Numbered from the stretch's first letter, positions 7,638 through 13,374 are shown. The stretch: 13,374 bases of DNA from JBBTDV01 sp038042605 (GCA_964358645.1 CAYHPW010000063.1:1-13374); one strand, 5' to 3'. Notes: generated by a model from the sequence alone, not told the origin. Translations and numbers: made by a program.

Positions 7638-8357
7638 ATGAATATTGCTGAAATCGCGAACACGGTCATCATTGAATGTGATTCAACTAATAGCTTAGCT
7701 AGAAAACTCGGGGAGACTGGGTTCCCTCACGGTACTTGGGTCGCAGCACGTAACCAGAGCAACGGACGCGGGCGACACGGCAGAGTTTGGGTAAGTATGG
7801 AGGGTAATCTATTTTTGTCACTTGTCATGCGTTTTAAATCTAGGAGTATTTTGACCTGGGTACCTTTGACGGCCACCGTTGGAGTTATTAAATTTCTAAG
7901 GTGTAATTATACAAGAAACTCATTTAAGGTTAAGTGGCCTAATGACATCGTCACTACAAAAGGAAAGATAGGAGGGGTTTTGTGTGAAGCCTTTCCAAAC
8001 CAGCTATTTGTAGTGATTGGTATTGGCCTCAATTGCGTGAGCGCTCCAGAAATGGCTTCGTCGCTCAGTGTTGAGCTTGGAGCAGAAGTAACTGCTGATG
8101 ATGTAAGGTCAGGTGTTATTGAATCAGTGATGTCATCTTTTGATGAATTGATATCTAATGGCCCGTCTAAAATCGCTGTTAGCTATAAGGATTGGTGCGC
8201 GATCCCATCCGGTTCACGCATCATGTGGAATTATGACTGCAGTGGCGATGTTATTGGCCTTGGTCCTTCAGGTGAACTGATCGTAAAAAACACGAATGGG
8301 AATACCGTTAAACTTTTTGCGGAAGATATCAGGGCCGTTCGTGGAGCATACGCCTGA
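7638..8357 (+). CDS. birA: Biotin-[acetyl-CoA-carboxylase] ligase, class I (no DNA-binding domain)
   Basis: A 239-residue cytoplasmic enzyme that forms biotinyl-AMP from biotin and ATP and attaches biotin to a lysine of the carboxylase carrier protein. Motifs: STNS (16-19), the adenylate-binding loop GRGRHGRVW (43-51), KWPND (99-103), KGKIGGVL (108-115, with the catalytic-type Lys110 region) and GIGLN (128-132). The last ~50 residues (GSRIMWNY onward) fit the SH3-like C-terminal domain. There is no N-terminal helix-turn-helix, so unlike the E. coli protein it should not repress biotin genes. It begins 12 bp after nadC with no obvious ribosome binding site, suggesting translational coupling or a leader supplied by nadC. 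Its last 29 bases overlap the converging response-regulator gene. Confidence 0.92.
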   Translation: MNIAEIANTVIIECDSTNSLARKLGETGFPHGTWVAARNQSNGRGRHGRVWVSMEGNLFLSLVMRFKSRSILTWVPLTATVGVIKFLRCNYTRNSFKVKWPNDIVTTKGKIGGVLCEAFPNQLFVVIGIGLNCVSAPEMASSLSVELGAEVTADDVRSGVIESVMSSFDELISNGPSKIAVSYKDWCAIPSGSRIMWNYDCSGDVIGLGPSGELIVKNTNGNTVKLFAEDIRAVRGAYA

Positions 8358-9198
8358 TTTCATCTTTAATTAGCCGTTCGGCTATATCAGGCAACATCCT
8401 GTGAATGGCTTTTTCAATATGGCTTTCCAGTGATTTTTCTAATTTCTCATCAAGTTCGCCGTTGAGATTTTGTGGTGCGGTTTGTTTAGTGGTTTCTGGT
8501 AATTCAATAGCCTCATGCGGTAACGGGGGTGGCGGCGGAGGTGTCTTAATGATTGGCGTTTCCATCTCTTCAAAACTACCAAATTGATCTATCTGGAAAG
8601 TGGTTTCACCTGAATCAAGCATGCCTGGTGGTGGTTTTAAGGATGGTTCTTTTACGCTCCATTGAAAGTCATCTAGCCCGCTTAATTTTATTGTTGATTC
8701 AGTCAGGTTGCGAATATCAGGATCATCAGCGGTGTCTTTCCCCCAGATATCGTCAACTGGCGATGTTTCTATAACTTGTTGTTCTGGTGCAAGTGCTTTA
8801 GCTGGTGCCATGGCCTGTGAGACAGCAATATCCGCAATTGCCTTATCTAGGATCTGTCTTAGATTGGCTGGATCGAAAGGTTTCACCAGTTGCCCGCTAA
8901 ATTGAAGTTCTTTTACTTGCGCTTCATCAGTTTTTTCAAACGCGTTTGACATCAGTATAAACCGCACGTCTTTCGTGTCTTCATGCGCATTAATCATGCG
9001 CTTTAATTCGAATGCTGATTTTCCGGGCAATGAAATATCCACTAAAACAACGTCGGGCCTAAATAACGGGATCTGCTGTAAAGCATCGTTCCCGTTTGAA
9101 ACCGTTTGGATTTCATATCCTTCGTTGGATAAGGCCAAACGTATGACTTTTTGAATTGTCAAGCTATCGTCTGCTACCAATATTTTTTTTCTAGCCAT
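8329..9198 (-). CDS. Receiver-domain protein with Pro-rich linker and PopZ/DUF2497-like C-terminus
   Basis: A 289-residue protein. Residues 1-120 are a complete CheY-like receiver: Asp10-Asp11, phosphoacceptor Asp54 (VLVDISLPG), Ser84 (LMSNAF) and Lys106-Pro107 (LVKPF). It should take phosphate from a histidine kinase, but none is encoded nearby. Residues ~125-245 form a low-complexity acidic and Pro-rich linker, including six Pro in a row (220-225). The tail (247-289) is two predicted helices ending in MLPDIAERLIKDEIRRML. This closely resembles the C-terminal helices of PopZ/DUF2497 proteins, which drive oligomerisation at cell poles; similar tails also occur in delta-proteobacterial receiver proteins. 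No DNA-binding output domain is present, so the output is probably protein-protein. ATG 9198 follows a weak ribosome binding site. Overlaps birA tail to tail by 29 bp. Confidence 0.88.
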   Translation of the reverse strand: MARKKILVADDSLTIQKVIRLALSNEGYEIQTVSNGNDALQQIPLFRPDVVLVDISLPGKSAFELKRMINAHEDTKDVRFILMSNAFEKTDEAQVKELQFSGQLVKPFDPANLRQILDKAIADIAVSQAMAPAKALAPEQQVIETSPVDDIWGKDTADDPDIRNLTESTIKLSGLDDFQWSVKEPSLKPPPGMLDSGETTFQIDQFGSFEEMETPIIKTPPPPPPLPHEAIELPETTKQTAPQNLNGELDEKLEKSLESHIEKAIHRMLPDIAERLIKDEIRRMLHERP

Positions 9199-9246
9199 GC
9201 TTTGTCTAAAAGTGTGTCATTTCCTTAAGCCTATGTAAAGACGGAG

Positions 9247-9275
9247 ATTACAGTCTTTAGCAGAGACGCAGACAA
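9247..9275 (-). promoter_or_regulatory. Possible sigma-70-type promoter for the receiver-protein gene
   Basis: Read on the - strand: TTGTCT (9275-9270), a 17-bp spacer, then TGTAAT (9252-9247), about 40 bp upstream of the start codon. The spacing is ideal and the boxes moderate. It would fire divergently from the 6S RNA promoter. Confidence 0.3.
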
Positions 9276-9336
9276 ACACTGCCGACAATCACGATTCGCT
9301 TGACAAGTTTTTTGTTCATTGACCAGAAAAACGCGC

Positions 9337-9342
9337 TATAAT
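9337..9342 (+). promoter_or_regulatory. -10 box of the 6S RNA gene
   Basis: A perfect TATAAT 7 bp before the predicted first base (G9350) of the 6S RNA. No good -35 box is seen at 16-18 bp; the TTGACA at 9300-9305 is 31 bp away and too distant. Confidence 0.6.
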
Positions 9343-9349
9343 TTTAATT

Positions 9350-9515
9350 GGACTTAGGGCTGGCGGTTATATTTGGACCCTACAGTCAATAACCCAGGGA
9401 GCTGTCCCTGACCAGTGGTGTGCATGCCTGGTACGCCCAGGAAGCCTAAAGCTGGCATACGGCGCCCACTTTAGATTTCGGGTTCCAATTGACTTCGTCA
9501 GCGCTAAGTCCTTTT
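9350..9515 (+). ncRNA. ssrS: 6S RNA
   Basis: This RNA of about 165 nt folds back on itself and binds sigma-70 RNA polymerase by mimicking an open promoter, damping transcription in slow growth. The closing stem is GGACTTAG (9350-9357) with CTAAGTCC (9504-9511), then a 1x1 G/G mismatch and GCTGGCG (9359-9365) with CGTCAGC (9496-9502). The core resembles E. coli 6S: GCATGCCTGG, loop TACGC, CCAGGAAGCCTAAA against GCATGCTCGG, TCCGT, CCGAGAAGCCTTAAA. Here the apical stem is CCTGG (9427-9431) with CCAGG (9437-9441). The run of eight T right after the closing stem (9512-9519) makes that stem double as a terminator. A TATAAT box precedes the 5' end. Length, fold and core agree, so this is a confident call. 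Confidence 0.93.
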
Positions 9516-9519
9516 TTTT
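9496..9519 (+). terminator. Intrinsic terminator / 3' end of 6S RNA
   Basis: The 3' half of the 6S closing stem (CGTCAGC, then CTAAGTCC) is followed directly by TTTTTTTT (9512-9519). Confidence 0.75.
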
Positions 9520-9526
9520 CCATTAT

Positions 9527-9556
9527 TTGACATATGTGCTTGGACGGAAATAAACT
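9527..9556 (+). promoter_or_regulatory. Probable sigma-70 promoter for the gene after 6S RNA
   Basis: A perfect TTGACA (9527-9532), an 18-bp spacer and TAAACT (9551-9556), starting 8 bp after the 6S terminator. Transcription would begin near 9563, just upstream of the AAGGAG ribosome binding site of the next gene. Confidence 0.5.
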
Positions 9557-9578
9557 CTTCTATTAAGGAGAGTGTACA

Positions 9579-10184
9579 ATGGCGCATTTCAAAGACATAT
9601 TACAATCGCCTCAGGGGTGGGTTCACGAGCTAGCTCAAGCAGAAATTTATCCTGACGCTGAACGTCTGCTGCAATTTGGCTGCAGTTTTGAACCCCAGCA
9701 ACTTATTGAGGAAAGTGCCGTGAATTTTTTGACGGAATTACGCGAGCTATTCAGCGAATATGCGCGGGTGCTGAATTCTTATTCTGAAAACGGATCTAAG
9801 TTCCAAGATGTGAAGATTTATAACGTAGCCCAGACGGCATCTGATTTCATGCTTTTCCGTAACCAGATAAAGCTTGTTATTTCCAACTCTGCCCACGGCG
9901 TGATTCAGGTGGCGTTTGCGCAACACGTGCGCGGATCAGTTGCTGTGGATGGGTATGGTGACAAGGGGTTTGAACAGCCTCAGGAATTACTCGCTCAGAT
10001 AGGCCCGTTTAGAAATGTTTATTGGACGTTCCAGGGAGAAAAAGTGTCCCCAGAGCAAGTGGCAAAGTTTTATTTTTCTGAATTTGTACGGCTGACCAGG
10101 GATCAAAAGCGGTCAAAGGGCGGGAACCAACTTTTGCTGGATCAGATCAAGACTCTCCTCAAGGAGAAGGGGCTTGATCTTTAA
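9579..10184 (+). CDS. Conserved-looking protein of unknown function
   Basis: A 201-residue soluble protein with a good ribosome binding site (AAGGAG, 8 nt before ATG) and its own probable promoter behind the 6S RNA. I do not recognise the family. The N-terminal ~75 residues are predicted helical and acidic (WVHELAQAEIYPDAERLL, LTELRELFSEYARVL). The centre is strand-rich (DFMLFRNQIKLVISN, GVIQVAFAQHVRGSVAV) and contains GPFRNVYWTFQGEKVSPEQV. The tail is a basic amphipathic helix (QLLLDQIKTLLKEKGLDL). There are no Cys clusters, signal peptide or membrane segments. The gene commonly found after 6S RNA in gamma-proteobacteria (ygfA) is a different protein. The last 72 bases overlap the converging sugar-reductase gene. 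Confidence 0.8.
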   Translation: MAHFKDILQSPQGWVHELAQAEIYPDAERLLQFGCSFEPQQLIEESAVNFLTELRELFSEYARVLNSYSENGSKFQDVKIYNVAQTASDFMLFRNQIKLVISNSAHGVIQVAFAQHVRGSVAVDGYGDKGFEQPQELLAQIGPFRNVYWTFQGEKVSPEQVAKFYFSEFVRLTRDQKRSKGGNQLLLDQIKTLLKEKGLDL

Positions 10185-11021
10185 TGATTCTACCCCTTGA
10201 GTGACGTTAAGGGAGAAGTCTGCAACGGCGGTTTCGACCGTTTTTTTGGTTTTCTTTGGCGTTATTTGGAAAATCAAGTCGCCATTGAACCCGAATCTTT
10301 GCGCGAAAATTTTTCCAAACTCAAAAGGTGACATTTTGGTAAGGCCGCCATAATGAAATATTTTTTTACGCGCACCGGTTTCGATGATTTTAACAACAAA
10401 ATTCACAAACCCGTCTATTTCCGCAAAATTATGCAGTTCCTTGTCGGATAACTCGATTCTTTCACCACGCATTAGTTTCATCCGAAGCAGGTCAGTGAAT
10501 GAGATGTTAATGCCGTTACCTCTCCCAATAAGAGGTGTGCTTCGTATAATCACATGGTTCAGGGACTTGCTACGAACGAAGTTTTCGCCAGCCAGCTTTA
10601 CCTTGCCGAGGTCGGTGGAAGGCACCGGCGTGTCATGCTCGTGATAATTCCCGCGGAATCCATCGAATACATAACTATTAGACAAATATATGAATCTTGG
10701 CTGTAGGATCTCGCAGACATCCGACAATGTAGCGGCCCCCCATGTGTGGATCGCGTTGGCTAGTGCCGGTTTTTTTTGGGCTGCTTCGATATCATTGGTT
10801 CCTGCGGCAAAAATTATTATGTCAGGTTTGACAAAATAAACCGTTTTTTTGACCAAATCACGGTTCTGGACACTGAGGGGCAACATACTTACCCCTCTGA
10901 TTTCCATTTTGTGGTGGTGAAAGGTTGCAAAAACCCTGTAGTTTTCCCGTAATTTAAGGGCTAGATGGGTTCCAACGAACCCACTCCCACCGATAATTAA
11001 TATCGACTTCGGTGTTTTCAT
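10113..11021 (-). CDS. RmlD-like NDP-sugar reductase homologue lacking the catalytic Tyr
   Basis: A 302-residue Rossmann-fold protein of the extended short-chain dehydrogenase family, nearest to dTDP-4-dehydrorhamnose reductase and methionine adenosyltransferase beta subunit. The NAD(P)-binding GGSGFVG is at 11-17, and the family block LSNSYVFDG (113-121) corresponds to STDYVFDG. The active site normally reads YGxxKLAGE, but here it is LGKVKLAGE (138-146): Lys142 is kept while Tyr138 is Leu (codon CTC at 10608-10610). Activity in the usual hydride transfer is therefore doubtful; a binding or regulatory role, as for the adenosyltransferase beta subunit, is possible. AGGA lies 7 nt before ATG. 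It lies about 100 bp downstream of a flagellin gene on the same strand, so a link to flagellin glycosylation or surface polysaccharide is a reasonable inference. Overlaps the preceding gene by 72 bp tail to tail. Confidence 0.85.
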   Translation of the reverse strand: MKTPKSILIIGGSGFVGTHLALKLRENYRVFATFHHHKMEIRGVSMLPLSVQNRDLVKKTVYFVKPDIIIFAAGTNDIEAAQKKPALANAIHTWGAATLSDVCEILQPRFIYLSNSYVFDGFRGNYHEHDTPVPSTDLGKVKLAGENFVRSKSLNHVIIRSTPLIGRGNGINISFTDLLRMKLMRGERIELSDKELHNFAEIDGFVNFVVKIIETGARKKIFHYGGLTKMSPFEFGKIFAQRFGFNGDLIFQITPKKTKKTVETAVADFSLNVTQGVESLKIKPLLLEESLDLIQQKLVPAL

Positions 11022-11042
11022 ACTCCTATCCTAAAGCAAGCT

Positions 11043-11116
11043 GACGGTTAGGTAGCGGGGTGACTCTTGTTTTTACACAAGGATGTCACCCCGAACCAGC
11101 AGTTTTCATAACCGTC
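11043..11116. repeat. Nested inverted repeat between flagellin and sugar-reductase genes
   Basis: Three perfect stems nest: outer GACGGTTA (11043-11050) with TAACCGTC (11109-11116); middle GGGGTGAC (11057-11064) with GTCACCCC (11085-11092); inner CTTGT (11066-11070) with ACAAG (11077-11081). There is no T-run on either side. It begins 5 bp after the flagellin stop codon, so it would form at the 3' end of the flagellin mRNA: a stabilising or processing hairpin, a weak terminator, or a protein-binding palindrome. Confidence 0.75.
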
Positions 11117-11121
11117 CCCCG

Positions 11122-11955
11122 TCAGCCGACTAGTTTCAATGCCGCCTGGCTGCTGTTGTTGGCATGGCCTAGCACTGCAACACCCGAGTTCATAAGGATG
11201 TTCTGTTTTGTCAGTTCAGAGATTTCCTCAGCCATGTCTGTATCACGGATACGACTGTTGGCTGCGGATACGTTCTCTTCGCTGATTGACAGGTTGTTTA
11301 TCGTGGCTTGCAATCTATTCTGCAACGCCCCGAGATCCGCTCTAATGCTATTGACCCGCACAAGTGCATCATCAATCACCGCCAGACCCAACTGCGCCCC
11401 TTGCTTGGTGGCGACGGATTCCCCACCCAGTTTCAACGAATCAATCGTGGAATCTGAGCGTTCACCGTTGTATACGATGCGGTCCAATATGGGGTTGTTT
11501 TTGATCCCCACCTGAACCTCGAAAATCCCAGCTTTTCCGTTAAGCAACGGCACGCCGTTAAACTGCGTGATGTTGGAGATCCTGTCGATTTCCTCTTTAA
11601 GCGACTGGAACTCACGGTCCGTAAACAATCGCTCCGTATCACCGACAGTGTCTGACGCCGCCTGGATGGCCAATTCCCTGAGTCTTATGAGCATGCTTGA
11701 TATTTCGCTCAAGCCTCCCTCAGAAACTTGGATCATAGACACACCGTCAAGTGCATTTCGTTTTGCCTGCCTGATGCCGCGGATTTGCGCCCGGAGATTC
11801 TCCGAGATGGCAAGCCCAGCGGCGTCATCGCCGGCATGATTTATCCTATTGCCACTGGCTAATTTTTCCAGTGACTTATCCATCTGTCCTTTGGTCAAGG
11901 ACATCTGCCGCTGCGCTTGCAGGGCAGTTGTGTTCGTTGCTATTCGCAACCCCAT
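11122..11955 (-). CDS. Flagellin, short form (most downstream of the tandem genes)
   Basis: A 277-residue flagellin, the filament subunit exported by the flagellar type III system. The start is the ATG of MGLRIATNTTALQA at 11955, because GGAGG (11961-11965) sits 5 nt upstream; the ATG at 11967 overlaps that site. The N-terminal D0/D1 region (1-~140) has LEKLASGNRINHAGDDAAGLAI and IRLRELAIQAASDT. The C-terminal D1/D0 region ends in SRIRDTDMAEEISELTKQNIL and SQAALKLVG. The central D2/D3 domains of longer flagellins are absent; only ~40 residues (NPILDRIVYNGERSDSTIDS) link the halves, so the filament surface should be simple. It differs from the upstream copy at 33 of 277 positions by hand count. 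The leader carries hairpins and blocks shared with the other copy. I give no copy number because fliC numbering cannot be read from sequence. Confidence 0.96.
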   Translation of the reverse strand: MGLRIATNTTALQAQRQMSLTKGQMDKSLEKLASGNRINHAGDDAAGLAISENLRAQIRGIRQAKRNALDGVSMIQVSEGGLSEISSMLIRLRELAIQAASDTVGDTERLFTDREFQSLKEEIDRISNITQFNGVPLLNGKAGIFEVQVGIKNNPILDRIVYNGERSDSTIDSLKLGGESVATKQGAQLGLAVIDDALVRVNSIRADLGALQNRLQATINNLSISEENVSAANSRIRDTDMAEEISELTKQNILMNSGVAVLGHANNSSQAALKLVG

Positions 11956-12056
11956 AACGACCTCCATTCATTATTTGCTACTTCCATGGTAGCTCGCCAT
12001 TTTCCGTAATGACGGCCGACTTCCATGTCGTAGGTTTATTCATGAAGTCCGGCACC
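11956..12056 (-). promoter_or_regulatory. Structured 5' leader of the downstream flagellin gene
   Basis: Shared with the other flagellin leader: ribosome-binding block ATGAATGGAGG, TGGCGAGC (11999-11992, exactly 37 bases before the start codon) and GGTGCCGGA (12056-12048). Stems within it: GCTAC (11977-11981) with GTAGC (11989-11993), just upstream of the ribosome binding site, and GCC-GACTTC (12015-12023) with GAAGTC-C-GGC (12044-12053). No sigma-28 or sigma-54 promoter could be identified. Confidence 0.5.
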
Positions 12057-12090
12057 TCCTAATAGAGCTGTCAAACTCCGCTTTTCATCA

Positions 12091-12146
12091 CAGGTCTTAT
12101 GTACTGATAACTATTTTTGTTATCGAGTACACGGACCTGTTTTTTT
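12091..12146 (+). terminator. Intrinsic terminator on the strand opposite the flagellin genes
   Basis: On the + strand CAGGTC (12091-12096) pairs with GACCTG (12134-12139), enclosing GTACTGATAAC (12101-12111) with GTTATC-G-AGTAC (12119-12130) around loop TATTTTT, followed directly by seven T (12140-12146). On the - strand no T-run follows. No + strand gene precedes it nearby. Confidence 0.65.
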
Positions 12147-12218
12147 GGTCTTCCACTCTGCTTTTACATCCGCTCTTGTAAGTCCTCCCTCTCCTCTAAT
12201 ACCCAGCTTTAAAAATCG

Positions 12219-13052
12219 TCATCCGAGAAGCTTTAATGCCGCTTGACTTGCGGTATTAGCATGCCCAAGAACAGCTACCCCAGCTTGCATAAGGATGTTC
12301 TGTTTTGTTAATTCAGAAACCTCCTCCGCCATGTCGGTGTCGCGTATCCTGCTATTGGCAGCAGCCATATTTTCCTCGGATATAGCAAGATTGTTTATCG
12401 TAGCCTGCAGTCTGTTTTGCATGGCCCCTAGATCCGCTCGAATACTATTGACTCGCACAAGTGAATCATCAATCACAGCCAAGCTTAACTGCGCTCCCTG
12501 CTTGGTTGCTACTGATTCTCCGCCGAGTTTTAGTGCGTCGATCGTGGCGTCAGAACGTTCACCATTGTAAACAATCCTATCCAAAATAGGATTGTTTTTT
12601 GTTCCAACTTGGACCTCGAAAATCCCGGCCTTCCCATTCAGCAGCGGCACGCTGTTGAACTGAGTTATATTCGCGATCCTGTCAATCTCTTGTTTCAGTG
12701 ATTGAAACTCTCGGTCCGCAAAAAGACGTTCGGTGTCGCCGACAGTATCAGACGCGGCCTGGATCCCCAACTCCCTCAACCTTATGATCATATTCGAGAT
12801 CTCATTCAGGCCTCCTTCTGAAACCTGGACAAGAGAGACACCATCAAGCGCATTTCGCCTCGCCTGTCTGGTACCCCGGATCTGAGCTCGTAGATTTTCG
12901 GAAATCGCGAGCCCCGCGGCATCATCTCCTGCGTGATTGATACGATGACCGCTGGCAAGCCTTTCCAGTGATTTATCTAACTCCCTTTTCGTCAACGCCA
13001 TCTGCCGCTGCGCCTGCAGGGCAGTGGTGTTGGTTGCTATTCGTAGTCCCAT
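12219..13052 (-). CDS. Flagellin, short form (second tandem copy)
   Basis: A 277-residue flagellin, started at the ATG ending at 13052 (MGLRIATNTTALQA) because GGAGG (13058-13062) lies 5 nt upstream; the ATG at 13064 overlaps that site. D0/D1 helices at both ends are complete (LERLASGHRINHAGDDAAGLAI, IRLRELGIQAASDT; C-terminal SRIRDTDMAEEVSELTKQNIL and SQAALKLLG) and the middle is as short as in the downstream copy. Most differences between the copies are conservative, while the DNA differs at many third codon positions, pointing to an older duplication kept under protein-level selection. The C-terminal LMQAGVAVLGHAN is also found in the partial third gene, so this copy is closer to that gene than to the downstream one in the part that can be compared. 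Confidence 0.96.
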   Translation of the reverse strand: MGLRIATNTTALQAQRQMALTKRELDKSLERLASGHRINHAGDDAAGLAISENLRAQIRGTRQARRNALDGVSLVQVSEGGLNEISNMIIRLRELGIQAASDTVGDTERLFADREFQSLKQEIDRIANITQFNSVPLLNGKAGIFEVQVGTKNNPILDRIVYNGERSDATIDALKLGGESVATKQGAQLSLAVIDDSLVRVNSIRADLGAMQNRLQATINNLAISEENMAAANSRIRDTDMAEEVSELTKQNILMQAGVAVLGHANTASQAALKLLG

Positions 13053-13170
13053 ACTAGCCTCCATTCATATGCGCCACCATCCCTGACGGCTCGCCACACT
13101 CCATGGTGGCGAAGGCATCCATGCCGTTTGTTTTTTAATCATGGCCCGGCTTCCGGCACCCCGGAAGCCG
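13053..13170 (-). promoter_or_regulatory. Structured 5' leader of the second flagellin gene, with alternative hairpins
   Basis: A perfect 10-bp stem, CGGCTTCCGG (13147-13156) with CCGGAAGCCG (13161-13170), has a 4-base loop. Nearer the gene, the segment at 13103-13112 (ATGGTGGCGA on +) can pair with either TCGCCAC (13091-13097, 7 bp) or CGCCACCAT (13072-13080, 9 bp); the two stems exclude each other. ATGAATGGAGG, TGGCGAGC (13096-13089, 37 bases from the start) and GGTGCCGGA (13160-13152) are shared with the other leader. Confidence 0.55.
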
Positions 13171-13257
13171 CGACCGCTTATAAAATCTCATCTCATGCGT
13201 TACTACCTTTCATATAAAATCATCAGCACCTCACATTACATCTAGCTTCCTTTGACA

Positions 13258-13374
13258 TTAACCCAGCAACTTAAGAGCGGCCTGGCTTGTCGCATTTGCA
13301 TGCCCGAGCACTGCCACTCCTGCTTGCATAAGTATGTTGTTTTTAGTGAGTTCTGAAACCTCTTCCGCCATGTC
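13258..13374 (-). CDS. Flagellin, third tandem copy, C-terminal 38 residues only
   Basis: Read on the - strand from the window edge, the 38 residues begin DMAEEVSELTKNNILMQAGV and end SQAALKLLG followed by TAA. They are nearly identical to the end of the neighbouring flagellin, with KNNIL for KQNIL and ANATS for ANTAS. The 5' part lies beyond the window. The gap to the next flagellin start is about 205 bp and holds that gene's structured leader. Confidence 0.92.
   Translation of the reverse strand, partial: DMAEEVSELTKNNILMQAGVAVLGHANATSQAALKLLG

Noticed and set aside
9300..9305. TTGACA as the -35 box of the 6S RNA promoter
   Set aside because: It lies 31 bp from the TATAAT box, far outside the 15-20 bp range.
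11060..11515. 151-codon open frame on the + strand across the downstream flagellin
   Set aside because: It is antisense to a well-supported flagellin, has no ribosome binding site and matches no family; a mirror frame of the conserved gene.
13053..13064. Upstream ATG (four codons earlier) as start of the flagellins
   Set aside because: That ATG overlaps the GGAGG ribosome binding site in both copies, and MGLRI matches the usual flagellin N-terminus.

Overview
The window looks like a chromosomal segment of a flagellated Gram-negative bacterium, most likely a delta-type lineage such as Bdellovibrionota. The taxonomic guess rests on gene content only: a tandem array of short, near-identical flagellins, a secreted M14 zinc carboxypeptidase, an HNH protein whose layout resembles one I associate with Bdellovibrio-type genomes, a nadC-birA pair, and a receiver-domain protein with a PopZ-like tail. 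No rRNA, tRNA, CRISPR array, transposase or phage structural gene was found.

Left part (1-4802, + strand, visibly more A+T-rich than the rest from about 640 to 4800): the 3' end of an HNH endonuclease gene, a small exported thioredoxin-like protein with a CxxC motif, and a 1072-residue superfamily 2 helicase that starts with what looks like a signal peptide or membrane anchor. The helicase gene carries a run of nine G in frame between its Walker A and DEAH motifs. One base more or less gives a stop within 7 to 9 codons, so the gene could be switched on and off by slippage. An apparently exported helicase with such a tract is the least conventional thing here.

Middle part (4812-8357): a secreted zinc carboxypeptidase on the - strand converges on the helicase. 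Divergent from it is a small Cys/His protein whose upstream region carries a sigma-28-like (flagellar) promoter. Then come nadC (NAD biosynthesis) and birA (biotin-protein ligase without a DNA-binding domain), 12 bp apart and probably co-transcribed.

Right part (8329-13374): a receiver protein with a Pro-rich linker and PopZ/DUF2497-like C-terminus converges on birA with a 29-bp overlap. Next is a clear 6S RNA gene (ssrS) with closing stem, conserved central sequence and terminator, followed by an unidentified 201-residue protein. Its 3' end overlaps by 72 bp, tail to tail, with an RmlD-like NDP-sugar reductase that lacks the catalytic tyrosine. Upstream of that, on the - strand, lie two complete flagellin genes (277 aa each, about 88% identical by hand count) and the 3' end of a third. 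The two visible flagellin leaders share conserved blocks at fixed distances and contain hairpins next to the ribosome binding site. The gap between the flagellins also holds a convincing intrinsic terminator that points the opposite way.

The motility genes, the sugar-reductase homologue, 6S RNA and the sigma-28-like promoter suggest regulation tied to motile/attack and growth phases. This is inference from content and position.
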